A DNA stretch of 64,000 bases, taken from assembly GCA_036384795.1 (NCBI GenBank), contig DASVLP010000043.1:62001-126000 (forward strand), given 5' to 3'. Every line of letters starts with the position of its first letter. Within the stretch, counting starts at the first letter, position 1. The notes beneath the pieces are model-generated. The model was not told where the DNA came from. It searched no databases and saw only the letters and a program-made list of their open reading frames with translations. The DNA comes from Andeanibacterium sp036384795. GTDB lineage: Bacteria; Pseudomonadota; Alphaproteobacteria; Sphingomonadales; Sphingomonadaceae. A program made the translations under genes and the position numbers. Of this stretch, positions 1-9,919 are shown one piece after another.

Positions 1-2202
1 GAACTTGTTGAACAGGTTGGAGACCGTTCCGTCGACTTCCCAATTGCCATCGCCAGTCTTATAGGAAATCCTGGCATTGGCCAGCGTGCGCCCTTCGACG
101 AGCCCATAGCCGCTGGCCTGGTTCACCGCCTGCTGCTGATAGTGGGAGCGATAGTCGACATCGAACCGCGGTGTGATCTTCCCGCCGAACGCCGCGAATT
201 CGTACTGGATTCCCGCTGAAAGCTTGGTTTTCGAAAGCAGGGGCAGTTCGCCGTCGAGCGGGATCCCAGTCGAGGCGTCGATTTGCTTGTACTTGAAGCC
301 GATGAGGCTGGCGGCGCCGTCGATGGTAAGCCCATCGACAGGCTCGAGCGAGGCCTCGATCTCGACGCCCCACAGCTTCGATGAGCCGGCATTGGTCGTT
401 TGCGTGCACGGCGCGCCTGGAAACGGCGAAATCGCATCGCAGGCATTCACGATCAGCTGCATGTTGTTGTAATCGGAATAGAACCCGGCGACATTCAGCC
501 GCGCCCGCCGGTCGAGGAAATCCGATTTGAAACCGGCCTCGTAAGTCTTCACTTCCTCGGGAGCATAGGGAACCGCCTGCGAGGGGAAGAATGGGCGCGG
601 ATTGATGCCGCCGCCTTTGAAGCCGGTCGCGAACTGGACGTAAGTCAGCAAGCTGTCGCTCCAGCGATAATCCAGCGCTGCCCGGAAGTCCCACTTGTCA
701 CCCTTGTAGGTGTTGCTGAGCCCGTCGAGAGCCGCGACCGCGAACGGTGGTGGACCGCCATCGGCACTACGGCGGACGAATGTGTATTTCTTGGATTCGT
801 CCGTATAGCGCACGCCGCCGGTAAGATTCAGGCGGTCGGTCAGGTGTGCCGTCGCCTGGAAGAAGCCGGAGGTGGACTTGGCCTTCACCGGGTCGTCGGT
901 AAGGAATTCAAGGTCGACACCGCCGCCGCCCACGGCAAAGCCGCCCGGCACATCGATGTGCGAGATCAGCCGGGTGTCGGCATGGTAATAGAAGCCGCCG
1001 AGAGTCCAGTCGACGATCTTGCCGATCGCGCCTGAAAGCCGCAGCTCCTGCGTGAACTGCCGGTGATCGATGACCGTGATCTGGTTGAAGATGTCATACG
1101 GCGAAAGATCGCCATCCTGCGCGGCATAGGCCCTGGTTTTGCGGTAGGCGGTGATCGACTTGAGCTGCAGATCGTCCGACAAATCCAGCGTGAAGGTGTT
1201 GGACACCCCCCACTGGTCGACCTTGTTCGCCGGCTCTGCCGCATACTGGTTCGCCGTGAACGGATGGCCGATGAAGGTGGCGTAATTGGAATAGCTTTTC
1301 GGCGGGGTCATGAAGTCCAGCCCCCCGGTCCACAGCGGCGATTCGTAGGTGAGCTTGGACGGGCTCGCATCCTGATGATCGCTGACGATGTCGGCGATCA
1401 CGACCTGCTCGAGCGAGTCGTTCCAGACGATCCGCGCCGAACCGCGCAACGCGGCGAGGTTCTGGCCCCCTTCTTCCCCGATCTTGCAATCGTTGGTCTC
1501 GCTCGACCCGCTCACGGGAGGAAGGGTGCCCGGATGGACGCAACCGTAGTCGAGTTCGTCGACGAACCCGTCCCGTTTGCGCAGCAATCCGCTGAAGCGC
1601 AACATCACGCGGTCATTGACGACCGGGACGTTGAGCACGCCGCGCGCTTCCATCAGGTTATAGCTGCCATAGGTCAGCTTGAGAGAACCGTCGGTGCTGT
1701 TATCCGGCAACTTGGAAAACAACTTGATCGAGCCGCCGACCGAGTTCTTGCCCGAAAGCGTTCCCTGCGGGCCGCGCAGCACTTCCACGCGATCGAGATC
1801 GAGCAACTCGAAAGTCGCTCCGCTCATGATCCCGTAATAGACGTCATCGACATACACGCCCACGCCGGGCTCGACCGTGGGCAAGAAGTCGTTCTGGCCG
1901 ATGCCGCGGATCGTCAGTTGCGCGGCCGAGCCACCGCCGACCGCGCTCTGCTCGAACGTCACGCTCGGCGTGGTTCGCGCGACGTCCTGGATATTCGTCT
2001 GATTGCGCGCCTCCATCATTTCCGCGTTCACAGCGGTAATGGCGAGAGGCGTGTCCTGGAGCTTCTGCTCACGAAACTGCGCCGTCACGATGATGGAGTT
2101 ATCGTCCACGGCGGCAGTGTTGTCTTGGGCGAACGCCGGTACCGCGAGCAAAGCGGAAACGGCCCCACCCAACGACAATGAACCTTTCAAACCTCGCGTC
2201 AT
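1..2202 (-). CDS. TonB-dependent receptor, C-terminus cut by window edge
   Basis: This is an outer-membrane receptor that takes up large substrates using TonB energy. The reverse frame is open from the ATG at 2202 to base 1 (734 codons, no stop), so only a short C-terminal part lies outside. It starts with a signal peptide ending near AVPAFAQ, followed by a TonB-box/plug segment (IIVTAQFREQKLQDTPLAIT) and the plug signature VEVLRGPQGTLSGKNSVGGS. Long beta-barrel strands rich in aromatic residues and Asn/Asp follow, and the visible end (SNLFNKF) is typical of the last strands before the terminal Phe. Receptors of this kind are expanded in sphingomonads and used for complex organic substrates; the ligand here is unknown. 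It is divergent from the secreted protein gene at 2548 and shares a 345-base promoter region with it. Confidence 0.93.
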   Translation of the reverse strand, partial: MTRGLKGSLSLGGAVSALLAVPAFAQDNTAAVDDNSIIVTAQFREQKLQDTPLAITAVNAEMMEARNQTNIQDVARTTPSVTFEQSAVGGGSAAQLTIRGIGQNDFLPTVEPGVGVYVDDVYYGIMSGATFELLDLDRVEVLRGPQGTLSGKNSVGGSIKLFSKLPDNSTDGSLKLTYGSYNLMEARGVLNVPVVNDRVMLRFSGLLRKRDGFVDELDYGCVHPGTLPPVSGSSETNDCKIGEEGGQNLAALRGSARIVWNDSLEQVVIADIVSDHQDASPSKLTYESPLWTGGLDFMTPPKSYSNYATFIGHPFTANQYAAEPANKVDQWGVSNTFTLDLSDDLQLKSITAYRKTRAYAAQDGDLSPYDIFNQITVIDHRQFTQELRLSGAIGKIVDWTLGGFYYHADTRLISHIDVPGGFAVGGGGVDLEFLTDDPVKAKSTSGFFQATAHLTDRLNLTGGVRYTDESKKYTFVRRSADGGPPPFAVAALDGLSNTYKGDKWDFRAALDYRWSDSLLTYVQFATGFKGGGINPRPFFPSQAVPYAPEEVKTYEAGFKSDFLDRRARLNVAGFYSDYNNMQLIVNACDAISPFPGAPCTQTTNAGSSKLWGVEIEASLEPVDGLTIDGAASLIGFKYKQIDASTGIPLDGELPLLSKTKLSAGIQYEFAAFGGKITPRFDVDYRSHYQQQAVNQASGYGLVEGRTLANARISYKTGDGNWEVDGTVSNLFNKF

Positions 2203-2547
2203 GCGCTTCTCCCTGGCACATCGTTTGCAGAAAGGTGCCGGGATCCGCGCTGCAGATCCGGTCGCCTCCGCCCGTTGTTGTGCGGGGATATACGCGCTCG
2301 ACCCCCGGCTCGCGTGTTCCGGGAAGCACTCTTTCTTGGTCCGGGAAAGCATCGAGGTTCGGGACGTCAAGACTTAACGCCGCGCTTCTCCTCTTCCGGA
2401 TTTGGGGTCTCTGTTGTTTTGACAACGAATGTGATCGCGTGCATTCTGGACCGCATGGCCTGGCCAATCTCGCGCCCGAGGTCCGTCGTCAAAATACTGG
2501 GATCGCGCACCACGAAGTGCGCATTCGAATTCGGAAGGGGCATTACA
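2203..2547. promoter_or_regulatory. Divergent promoter region between TonB receptor and secreted protein gene
   Basis: This 345-base stretch separates two divergent genes and has no convincing gene. It holds an inverted repeat, GTTGT-N4-ACAAC at 2413-2426, which resembles the TTGTC-N2-GACAA palindromes at 13879, 14395 and 61045. A Shine-Dalgarno-like GGAAGGGG lies at 2533-2540, just before the downstream ATG. The regulatory role is inferred from position. Confidence 0.45.
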
Positions 2548-3792
2548 ATGAAATCGAAATCCCGCCGGTGGAACCGTTCGCCCGTTGCGCACTGCGGGCT
2601 CGTCCTCGCCGCGTCGCTGGCCTGCCTGCCGGTGGCAGCGGAGGCGCAGAAGGCGCCAGCCGATCTCACGACACTACCGCCCACACCGGCGGACTATACT
2701 CCCAAGAAAACCTCGTGGGGGGATTGGGATTTCAGCGGCACCTGGCCTTACGACTACCTGCCGCAAGCCCACATCCTGTTTCAGCGGCCTCCGGGGTATG
2801 GCGATCGGATCTGGCTGACGCCGGAGGAGCACGCAAAGCGCGTGGAAAATGCCACCAAGACAGACGCGTCCTATTCCGCCGAGAATGCCGGGCTCGAGAT
2901 ACAGGTCGGTACGCAAGGCCTGGCCGAGTGGGTGAAAAGCTCAGATTTCTCGTGGCGGACTTCGCTTCTGGTGAGCCCGAAGAACGGCCAGTTGCCGCCG
3001 CTCACACCCAGGGGTGAAGAGCTGTTCAAGGCGGGCCGTTCGGGCTGGATACCCAATCAGCCGTTCGATTGGATGGATGATTTCGATACATGGGACCGCT
3101 GCATCACGCGTGGCTTCCCAGCCTCGGTGTTCCCCAACCGGTACAACAACTCTTTGCGGATCTTCCAGTCGCCCGGTTACATCACCATCGTGCTCGAGAT
3201 GCTTGGCCGGAGGGTGATCCCGATCGTGCCCAAGGCGCAAGTCGATCAGCACTGGCCGGCTGACATGGAAGCCTGGATGGGCAACTCGCGCGCCTACTGG
3301 GACGGCAAGACGCTGGTCATCGATACAGCCAACATTCGGTCCGGCGACAGCGTCACGCACGACTTGTCGAAGCGCGCCGCGGCACCCGTGATCGTGACCA
3401 TGGTGGGTGGCGCTCCGCGCAATACGATTCCGACCAGTGCCAAAGCGCACACGGTCGAAAAGCTCACGATGACCGGCCCGAATTCGATCCTTTACCAGAT
3501 TACCTACGACGATCCCGAAACGTTCACCGCGCCATGGACCGTGCAGATGGAATTGACCCGGGATGACAGCTACTTCGCCCCCGAATATGCCTGCCACGAG
3601 GGCGACGTCCAAGTGCGCAACTACATAACTTCCTCGCGGGCAAAACGCGCGGCGATCGCAAGGGGAGAGCTTCCACCGAACCATCCGGACGGTAGCGAAC
3701 GGTTCCTGATGCCGTTCGATGTCGACCCCGCGGCGCCGAAAGTGGCTGCCACTGCTGCGCCGCCGGCAAAACCGGCGGGGGCGAGCGATTAG
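2548..3792 (+). CDS. Secreted protein of unknown function (414 aa)
   Basis: I do not recognise an enzyme family with certainty. The ATG at 2548 is chosen because GGAAGGGG sits 7 bases upstream and the protein then begins with a signal peptide (positive MKSKSRRW, hydrophobic core, cleavage near AAEAQ); the frame stays open further upstream without any signal-like start. The mature part contains WGDWDFSGTWP near residue 57 and many aromatic and acidic residues. It ends in an Ala/Pro-rich tail (about residues 390-414). Related exported proteins of about 400 aa occur beside TonB receptors in catabolic loci of sphingomonads. A periplasmic role on the substrate taken up by the divergent receptor is inferred. 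No catalytic motif is visible. Confidence 0.8.
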   Translation: MKSKSRRWNRSPVAHCGLVLAASLACLPVAAEAQKAPADLTTLPPTPADYTPKKTSWGDWDFSGTWPYDYLPQAHILFQRPPGYGDRIWLTPEEHAKRVENATKTDASYSAENAGLEIQVGTQGLAEWVKSSDFSWRTSLLVSPKNGQLPPLTPRGEELFKAGRSGWIPNQPFDWMDDFDTWDRCITRGFPASVFPNRYNNSLRIFQSPGYITIVLEMLGRRVIPIVPKAQVDQHWPADMEAWMGNSRAYWDGKTLVIDTANIRSGDSVTHDLSKRAAAPVIVTMVGGAPRNTIPTSAKAHTVEKLTMTGPNSILYQITYDDPETFTAPWTVQMELTRDDSYFAPEYACHEGDVQVRNYITSSRAKRAAIARGELPPNHPDGSERFLMPFDVDPAAPKVAATAAPPAKPAGASD

Positions 3793-3998
3793 GAGGATTA
3801 CCGAACCTCAAGCCGGGTCAGTGCTCCGCACTGCTGAAGCGACGCGAGCCGGATCAAGCAAGTGATCGCAAGGTGCGCGTCCGAGTGGCGCCACCCCTCC
3901 CCCATCGGCGCAGGTCCGCAGCGTCAGGCGCTTGGGATCTACGACGCGGTCGCCGCCGCCTTGGCACCGCCGAGGTGATCGTCAGGAGCCCGTGTTCG

Positions 3999-6182
3999 TC
4001 AAAAGCGCACCGACGCGCGCACGCCATATTCGCGCGGCGCGCCGTAGAACTCGTTGTTTCCCGAATGGCCGCTGACGTATTTCTCATCGGTCAGGTTGGT
4101 GCCGTACGCTTCCACCGACCAGCGGCCGAGGTCGAGGGTCAGTTGGGCCGAAAGCAGGCCGCGGCCTTTGAGATAGTCGGTAACCGGTGAATAGAACAGA
4201 TTGGTGTATTGCGGGCCGACATAGGCATAATTGATCCGCGGGGTGAGCGAAGCAGCAGAGCTCACGTCGAACCGGTAGCTCGCGCCGAAATTGTAGCTCC
4301 ATTTGGGCGAAAACAGGTTCGGGCCGCCGCCGGCCGATTGCAGATAGTCGGTGTAGTCGAAGCACCCGCTGGTCGGCATCCCCCCGCATTGCGGGCCCAG
4401 GGTCGTTCCCGGCGGGATCAAGTTGCCGTTGACCGCGATCAGTTCCTGCAGCCTGGAATGGACGTAGGCAAAGCCCCCGTCGAACGCCAGCGGGCCGAAT
4501 TTCGCCTGCACTTGGCCCTCGAGTCCGTAAATCTTCGCATGGGGAATGTTCGCGACGCCCGGTTGGCCGCTGGTGGTGTCGATCAGGCTGAACTGGAAAT
4601 CGTGGTAATCCATGTAGAACCCGCCGAGCTGCGTTCGCAGGTGGCCGCCCAACATCGTCGATTTCCAGCCGAGCTCGTAGTCCCACACCGTCTCCGGGCC
4701 GAACTGTGAAGTGGCGGAGTTCGCTCCGCCCGGCTTGTAGCCGCGCGCCGCGAAGGCATAGATCAAGTTGTCCTGATTTGGTGTCCAATTGAGCGCCAGT
4801 TTGCCGGTAACTCGCCCGTCCTCGTGCGTGTTGGCAAGATCCGTAACTTGCAAGCCCGTCGGCCCGAACACCGTGCCGTAACCGATCGCGACACTGCCGG
4901 TCTGGGTCACCGCGTAATGCGAATAGCGCACGCCAAGCTGGATCTCGAACTGGTCGGACAGATGATAGCCGCTTTGCGCAAACGCGCCGAGCGTGGTCTT
5001 GTAGTCCCAGATATAGACATGCGTCGGATCGACCGGCGATCCGGCACTCTGGAGGATGTCCACCAGAATCTTGTTGTGCTGGTAATAGCCGCCGACGATC
5101 CAGTTCAACTTGCCGGTGGTGGGTGAGATCAGGTTGACCTCCTGCACGATCTCGCGCTCGGAGGTGAATTGGTCCTCGGTGGACGGCGGCGGCAGTTCGG
5201 TTGCGTCGCTGTCGTAGAGGTTTCTGATCCGCTTGTAGGTATAGGCGGTCAGCGAGCGCAGGGTGACCCCGCCGAAATCATAGCGCAGCTCGGCGTCCGA
5301 GAGAAAACCTTTCTCGTGGTTCAGCGTCGGGGAATCGTAATCGAGCGTCCATATGTCGCCGACCCGACCGGCCGCATAAGGTGTGCCGGGAATCGGACGG
5401 TAAGCATAGCCGCCGGTCTGGTGGTCGATCCATTCGAGATGTCCAGTCGCCTTGAAACTGCCGGGGTTCCACAGCACCGAGAGCCGCCCGGCCTTCTCGT
5501 TCAGCCGGCCGGCCTCGTTGTGCAGGGGGCCGATATCGATATAGTAGCTGTCGCGCTTGTCGAAATTGCCGGCGGCGCGGACCGCCAGCGTGTCGGTCAG
5601 CGGGATGTTGACGGCGCCCTGCAGCGTAACATGGTCGAAATTGCCATAACTGCCCTGCAGGTAGCCTTCGACCCGGTCGGGGCTGGGCGCGGTGGTGTTG
5701 ATGAATATCGCCCCACCGGTCGAATTCGAGCCGACCAGCGTGCCCTGCGGCCCGCGCAATACTTCGACGTTGCTGACGTCGTAGAAGCTCGAGGTGGTCA
5801 ACACCGGCGGTTGAAACACGCCGTTGACGTAGACCGCGACCCCGTTCGCGACCGACGGGTTGCCGTCTGCGATGCCGATACCGCGGATATTGACGGACTG
5901 GGTCAGTCCTGCATCGGTAACCGACAGCGAAGGCGCGATGTTCTGCAGATCAGCCACCCGCACGACCGCCTTGTCCTCGAGCTGCTGGCCCGTAACGGCT
6001 GTCGCGGCGATCGGCACGTCCTGGAGATTCTCCTCCCGCCGTTCGGCAGTGACCACAATCGTCTGCAAGCCGTCGTCGGATGCTGCCGGCTCGTCCGGCG
6101 AGGCAGTCGCTTGCGCATGCGCGCCGGCCGGACAAATCGCCATCGCGACGATGGCGGCCGACAAAAATGTCCGGTATTTCAT
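3999..6182 (-). CDS. TonB-dependent receptor (727 aa)
   Basis: Complete outer-membrane receptor for TonB-driven uptake. It has a signal peptide (MKYRTFLSAAIVAMAI, cleavage after GAHAQ) and a TonB-box-like QTIVVTAERREENLQDVP near residues 40-57. The plug domain carries VEVLRGPQGTLVGSNSTGG near residue 140, followed by a beta-barrel ending in VRASVRF with the C-terminal Phe typical of outer-membrane proteins. The length is normal for the family. It lies downstream of, and on the same strand as, the serine hydrolase gene (137-base gap) and the LuxR regulator, so the three could be co-transcribed. It is only distantly similar to the receptor at the left edge, so the locus carries two receptors with probably different ligands. 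Confidence 0.94.
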   Translation of the reverse strand: MKYRTFLSAAIVAMAICPAGAHAQATASPDEPAASDDGLQTIVVTAERREENLQDVPIAATAVTGQQLEDKAVVRVADLQNIAPSLSVTDAGLTQSVNIRGIGIADGNPSVANGVAVYVNGVFQPPVLTTSSFYDVSNVEVLRGPQGTLVGSNSTGGAIFINTTAPSPDRVEGYLQGSYGNFDHVTLQGAVNIPLTDTLAVRAAGNFDKRDSYYIDIGPLHNEAGRLNEKAGRLSVLWNPGSFKATGHLEWIDHQTGGYAYRPIPGTPYAAGRVGDIWTLDYDSPTLNHEKGFLSDAELRYDFGGVTLRSLTAYTYKRIRNLYDSDATELPPPSTEDQFTSEREIVQEVNLISPTTGKLNWIVGGYYQHNKILVDILQSAGSPVDPTHVYIWDYKTTLGAFAQSGYHLSDQFEIQLGVRYSHYAVTQTGSVAIGYGTVFGPTGLQVTDLANTHEDGRVTGKLALNWTPNQDNLIYAFAARGYKPGGANSATSQFGPETVWDYELGWKSTMLGGHLRTQLGGFYMDYHDFQFSLIDTTSGQPGVANIPHAKIYGLEGQVQAKFGPLAFDGGFAYVHSRLQELIAVNGNLIPPGTTLGPQCGGMPTSGCFDYTDYLQSAGGGPNLFSPKWSYNFGASYRFDVSSAASLTPRINYAYVGPQYTNLFYSPVTDYLKGRGLLSAQLTLDLGRWSVEAYGTNLTDEKYVSGHSGNNEFYGAPREYGVRASVRF

Positions 6183-6318
6183 TCCCCTGTTCCCTTCGAG
6201 AGCACCGAAACGAGCGCGATGGACGCCTCGGACTGACGTGGTTTCATCGATCCGCTCATCATAGGAAGTCGTCTATTTAGGCTTTGCGGCTCAGCATCTT
6301 GGCAAACGGACGCTGCCC

Positions 6319-7557
6319 TCAGCGCGGCGTCCAGGCCGAGGCCGCGGCGGCGAACGCTGCGGTTTCCGCTTCCGCACGCCCCTCCCCCGGCGGGAAGTAA
6401 CTCAGCTTGACCATCACCGTGTGGCTGCGTGGATCGACAAAGATGAATTGCCCTTGCAGGCCGATCGCGGAATAGGCGCCTTCGTCACCCATCATCCACC
6501 ACTGCAAGCCGTAGATTTTATGCGGCTCCCCCGGCGGCCCGCTTGAGCTCGTGACTTCGCGGACCCAGTCTGCGGGTATGATCCGATGCCCGTTCGCAAT
6601 CCCGCCGTTAAGCATCATCTGGCCAATCCGAGCGTAGTCACGGAGCGTCGCGTTGAAGCCCGCACCGCTGAACTCCCGGCCGACACCAGGTTCGCCGTCC
6701 ATGATGTAGAACGCATCGCTTTCGGCGCCGAGAGGCTCCCACAGGTGCTGCGCGGTGTAGCTGGCCACGTTGCTTCCGCCGCCGACCCGCTCGATCAGCC
6801 AGCCCAGCACAGCGGTGTCGAGCGTCTTGTACTGGAATACCGAACCCGGCGGGTGAATGCGCTTCACGGTTCTCGCGACATCGGCGAAACGCGCGACGTT
6901 CTTGACCAGCGAGGCGATATGATTGCTCGCCGCGGTACCCGGATGATCGAAGTCGTAACGCTCTTCGTAATCGACCCCCGAACGCATCGCCATGATTTGG
7001 CGGATGGTCACACCGTCGTAGCCGCCGCCTCTCAACTCGGGAAGATAAGCGGTGATAGGATCGTCGAGCGACTTGATCCGGCCCTCTGCCAGCGCGCAGC
7101 CGACCAGGATCGAGGTGATCGACTTGGTCATCGACCAACCCATGAAGCGGGTGCGATCGTTGGTGCCGTTGCGGTAGATTTCTGAAACGATCCTGCCGTC
7201 CTTCATCACCAACAACGCGTTGGTATAGGTGCGTTCGAGGAATTGTTCCGGCGTGTAGGTCGCGCCGTCGAACTGGTAGGTGAAGTCGAGCGGATGATCG
7301 GCGCGGGGCAATTCCCACACTCGCCCCGCCCGCGGCACGGTGCGGGTAACGAAAAGCTCGTCCATGTTATGAAAGGTCAGCGAGTTTATGTCGCCGTCGA
7401 GCATGTGCCAGCGCGCGATCTGAAGGGCGATCGGTACTTGCGACGGCGCTCCGTCGCGCAACTGGGGCGGCAGCACCTGCTGGGCGGCGAGCGGGCCTGC
7501 CAAGCCAAGCAAAAGCATGACGGCCCATCCATAACCCGATTTTCTCAGCTGCCTCAT
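6319..7557 (-). CDS. Exported serine hydrolase, beta-lactamase (class C) fold
   Basis: Serine hydrolase of the class C beta-lactamase / 6-aminohexanoate-dimer-hydrolase-like superfamily, probably an esterase or amidase. The nucleophile motif SMTK is at residues 142-145 of the 412-aa protein (GWSMTKSITS). A second motif, FQYKTLD with Tyr243, fits the Y-x-N/T position. The protein starts with an N-terminal hydrophobic signal (WAVMLLLGLAGPLAAQ), so the enzyme should act in the periplasm. The ATG at 7557 is chosen over a longer open frame because it places the signal peptide at the N-terminus. It lies between a LuxR regulator (113 bases upstream) and a TonB receptor (downstream). An attractive inference is that it cleaves an ester or amide in the substrate; true beta-lactamase activity is unlikely. 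Confidence 0.88.
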   Translation of the reverse strand: MRQLRKSGYGWAVMLLLGLAGPLAAQQVLPPQLRDGAPSQVPIALQIARWHMLDGDINSLTFHNMDELFVTRTVPRAGRVWELPRADHPLDFTYQFDGATYTPEQFLERTYTNALLVMKDGRIVSEIYRNGTNDRTRFMGWSMTKSITSILVGCALAEGRIKSLDDPITAYLPELRGGGYDGVTIRQIMAMRSGVDYEERYDFDHPGTAASNHIASLVKNVARFADVARTVKRIHPPGSVFQYKTLDTAVLGWLIERVGGGSNVASYTAQHLWEPLGAESDAFYIMDGEPGVGREFSGAGFNATLRDYARIGQMMLNGGIANGHRIIPADWVREVTSSSGPPGEPHKIYGLQWWMMGDEGAYSAIGLQGQFIFVDPRSHTVMVKLSYFPPGEGRAEAETAAFAAAASAWTPR

Positions 7558-7670
7558 TGTCCGTCCATCCCTGATTGCCGCTGGCGCGGTCGGAGGGTGG
7601 ATAACGGGAACGTCAAAGCCCCGCGTCTCCCATTTGGGATAGGCCAGACGCTTTTCCTTGAAGGACGGCT

Positions 7671-8855
7671 TCAGCTGGTCTGCGGCAATTCCGCCCAGGG
7701 TCGGCGGGCCGGTTCGGCGCAAGCAGGGAAATCGGTGACCACCTGCCCCGCCAGCGACAGACATACCCTCCGGACGATATCCGCCTGGCGGTGGCACCCC
7801 GCCTTCGCCAGCGCGCGCTTGAGCTGGATGCGGGCCGTGCCTTCGCTGACGCCGCGCGCCTGCGCGTATTCCGAAATCGTCGCGCCCGCGCACAACGACG
7901 CGACCAGCAAGCCTTCGGTCGGACTCAAATCGAGCAATCGGCTGATGGCGTCCGGGGAAATTGGCCAGGCGGCGCCGCTTTCGAGCAGGACCAGGCCCGC
8001 CAACTGCGGATCACCCTCGCGCGGCACAAATCCAGGCAAGGAAAACGAGGGGACCCGCATCACGTGAACCGCGCCGTCGTCGCCACGCCCGATCGTCGTC
8101 AATCCTAGTGGTATTCCGCCCCCTCCGAGCAGATTTCGCAACGCGTCGCGGTCGGCTGCCTGCCGGGTACGGAGCCTTCCTCCGACCAGGCTGAGCGCCG
8201 GGGAGCGCTGGAGAATGCCCTCGGCGGTTCGGTTGGCCCACCGCAGCTCGCCGCCCGGCTCGCAAACGACCATCCCCAAACGCAGGCAATCGGCAGCGCC
8301 GCGAACCGCCAATGTCTCCAGCTCTGCGGCGCGCAGGCGCTCCGAAATCCCCAAAGTCCGCTGCACATGTGGGGCAATTTCGCGCAAGAATCGCTTATCG
8401 GCCTCGTCGACCTGCCGTTCGTCGCCTACCGCGCGATGCAGAACCATTGAAAAAGACCGCGAAGGGCCGAGTTCAAGGTGCAGGCTTGCAGCGCCTCGCA
8501 TACCCACCGACGCCAGACGTCGACGGAAGTCCTCGAGTTGCGGACAGCCGACGGGAAACACATCGTCGTCCGTCCTCACAATGTCCCGCGGGGGGACCAT
8601 CAAGGACAGGTCAAAGCGGGGATTGTCGGCATTGTTGATGAGAGCGTCATGGAGTTCCGCATGTTCGAGCGAGACCGAATCGCGCTCACACCAGACTTCG
8701 GAAAGAGACAAATTGTCTCGCCTAAGGAGTTGCACGACCGCGTTTTTCACGCCGAGCTTTTCGCGAATGCGATCAAGCACCGGCCGCCATGCTTCGCGGC
8801 TCTCCGCGCATCCGTAGATGTCGGGCAACAATTCGATCGCCGCGTCGCAATTCAT
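7671..8855 (-). CDS. LuxR-type transcriptional regulator with PAS-like sensor (394 aa)
   Basis: Cytoplasmic one-component regulator. The C-terminal 60-70 residues form a LuxR helix-turn-helix (LSPTEGLLVASLCAGATISE, then a recognition helix around GTARIQLKRALAKAG). A PAS-like segment (GMVVCEPGGELRWANRTAEG) lies in the middle. The ATG at 8855 is preceded by GGGGAGAA and is the best start; the frame is open upstream without a ribosome-binding site. It is followed on the same strand by the serine hydrolase and the TonB receptor, which are plausible targets, and is divergent from the TetR gene at 8985. The ligand is unknown. Confidence 0.87.
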   Translation of the reverse strand: MNCDAAIELLPDIYGCAESREAWRPVLDRIREKLGVKNAVVQLLRRDNLSLSEVWCERDSVSLEHAELHDALINNADNPRFDLSLMVPPRDIVRTDDDVFPVGCPQLEDFRRRLASVGMRGAASLHLELGPSRSFSMVLHRAVGDERQVDEADKRFLREIAPHVQRTLGISERLRAAELETLAVRGAADCLRLGMVVCEPGGELRWANRTAEGILQRSPALSLVGGRLRTRQAADRDALRNLLGGGGIPLGLTTIGRGDDGAVHVMRVPSFSLPGFVPREGDPQLAGLVLLESGAAWPISPDAISRLLDLSPTEGLLVASLCAGATISEYAQARGVSEGTARIQLKRALAKAGCHRQADIVRRVCLSLAGQVVTDFPACAEPARRPWAELPQTS

Positions 8856-8984
8856 GTTCCATTTCTCCCCAGCAGCATTGTGTAGCACAACGAAGGGCAC
8901 TGTCAGAGCAAATGCACCCTGGCGGTTGGGCAACCCAAGGTTGGGATCCGAGAGCAGCGGCCTGAGGTCGCAGGTTGAACAGAT

Positions 8985-9638
8985 ATGACAAAACGGGCTG
9001 TCAATCCGGAACGAAGAGCTGAAATCGGACGCGAGCGGCGTGCCCGCACGAGGGCAAAAATCATCGCCGCGGCGTTCGAGATTTTCGGCGAGGAGAACGG
9101 CCTTTACGCGCGGATCGAGGATGTGGCGGCAAAGGCGGGCATCACCCGCACGACCTTTTACAGCCACTTTAGCGGCATGGAGAAATTGCGGGACGCGTTG
9201 AGCTATGAGGCAACGCACGATTTCCTGGTTCAAGTCACGAACACCGCCCGATCGCTGCCGGATCCTCGGGACAGGACGGCGATGGCGATCCGCTATTATC
9301 TGCAGCGCGCCCGAAGCAATGCACGATGGGCATGGTCGATGCTGAACATCAGTGCGAACGGCTTGTTCTTCGGGGCCGAGACATACCGTCAGGCGGAGCT
9401 GACGGTTATCGAGGGCATGGAAGCCGGCGTTTTTCCGATCCCTTCATCCGCGCTAGGGCGCGACTTGATCATGGGCTCTTCGCTCGCCGCCGTGGGTGCC
9501 ATGTTGCGCGAAGACCTGCCGGAGGACTACCCGGAGGCGGTCGCAGGCTTCGTCCTCCTGGGCCTGGGCGTTCCCCCCGAGATCGCGAGAGCCAGTGCCC
9601 GAGCGCCGTTGCCGCCGCTGATAGCTCATTCGGCATGA
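8985..9638 (+). CDS. TetR-family transcriptional regulator (217 aa)
   Basis: TetR-type DNA-binding protein. The N-terminal helix-turn-helix is clear at about residues 22-68 (IIAAAFEIFGEENGLYARIE, then AGITRTTFYSHF). The remainder is an unconserved ligand-binding and dimerisation domain. The start lacks a strong ribosome-binding site, so a slightly different start is possible. It is divergent from the LuxR gene and lies upstream of the P450 gene at 9919. Repression of the P450 unit is a reasonable inference; an imperfect palindrome (CTTG ... CAAG, 9708-9723) lies in the gap between them. Confidence 0.9.
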   Translation: MTKRAVNPERRAEIGRERRARTRAKIIAAAFEIFGEENGLYARIEDVAAKAGITRTTFYSHFSGMEKLRDALSYEATHDFLVQVTNTARSLPDPRDRTAMAIRYYLQRARSNARWAWSMLNISANGLFFGAETYRQAELTVIEGMEAGVFPIPSSALGRDLIMGSSLAAVGAMLREDLPEDYPEAVAGFVLLGLGVPPEIARASARAPLPPLIAHSA

Positions 9639-9805
9639 CCCAGGAGCTCGTCGCTCGATGTGACCTGGCGAAGCCGCCTTTTTCGCCCTCTTCCAAACTT
9701 GACATTATGCAAGATATGAAAAAGAAAACTTCCAAACCCGGCGGACGTTAAGTCCGGAGATTCGCCCGATTCGATGGCGGTCTAAATTGCCGATGGAAGG
9801 ATCAG

Positions 9806-9919
9806 ATGATGCGGCGACCTGAGGCATACCCATTGTTGAACGCGGAATTCGGCAGCCCCGGCATGCCCGCGCCGAGCGCCGGAACCATCATCGCCGCGGC
9901 CAAGCAGGGCGATGGGTAA
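9806..9919 (+). CDS. Possible 37-aa leader peptide translationally coupled to P450
   Basis: A short frame of 37 codons with a very good ribosome-binding site (GGAAGG at 9795-9800, five bases before the ATG at 9806, eight before a second in-frame ATG at 9809). Its TAA stop at 9917-9919 overlaps the ATG of the P450 gene (TAATG), the usual layout for translational coupling. The peptide begins MMRRPEAYPLLNAEFG and contains a Pro/Ala/Gly stretch. I recognise no family. It could be a genuine small protein, a leader that sets P450 translation, or the remnant of a longer upstream gene. Confidence 0.42.
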   Translation: MMRRPEAYPLLNAEFGSPGMPAPSAGTIIAAAKQGDG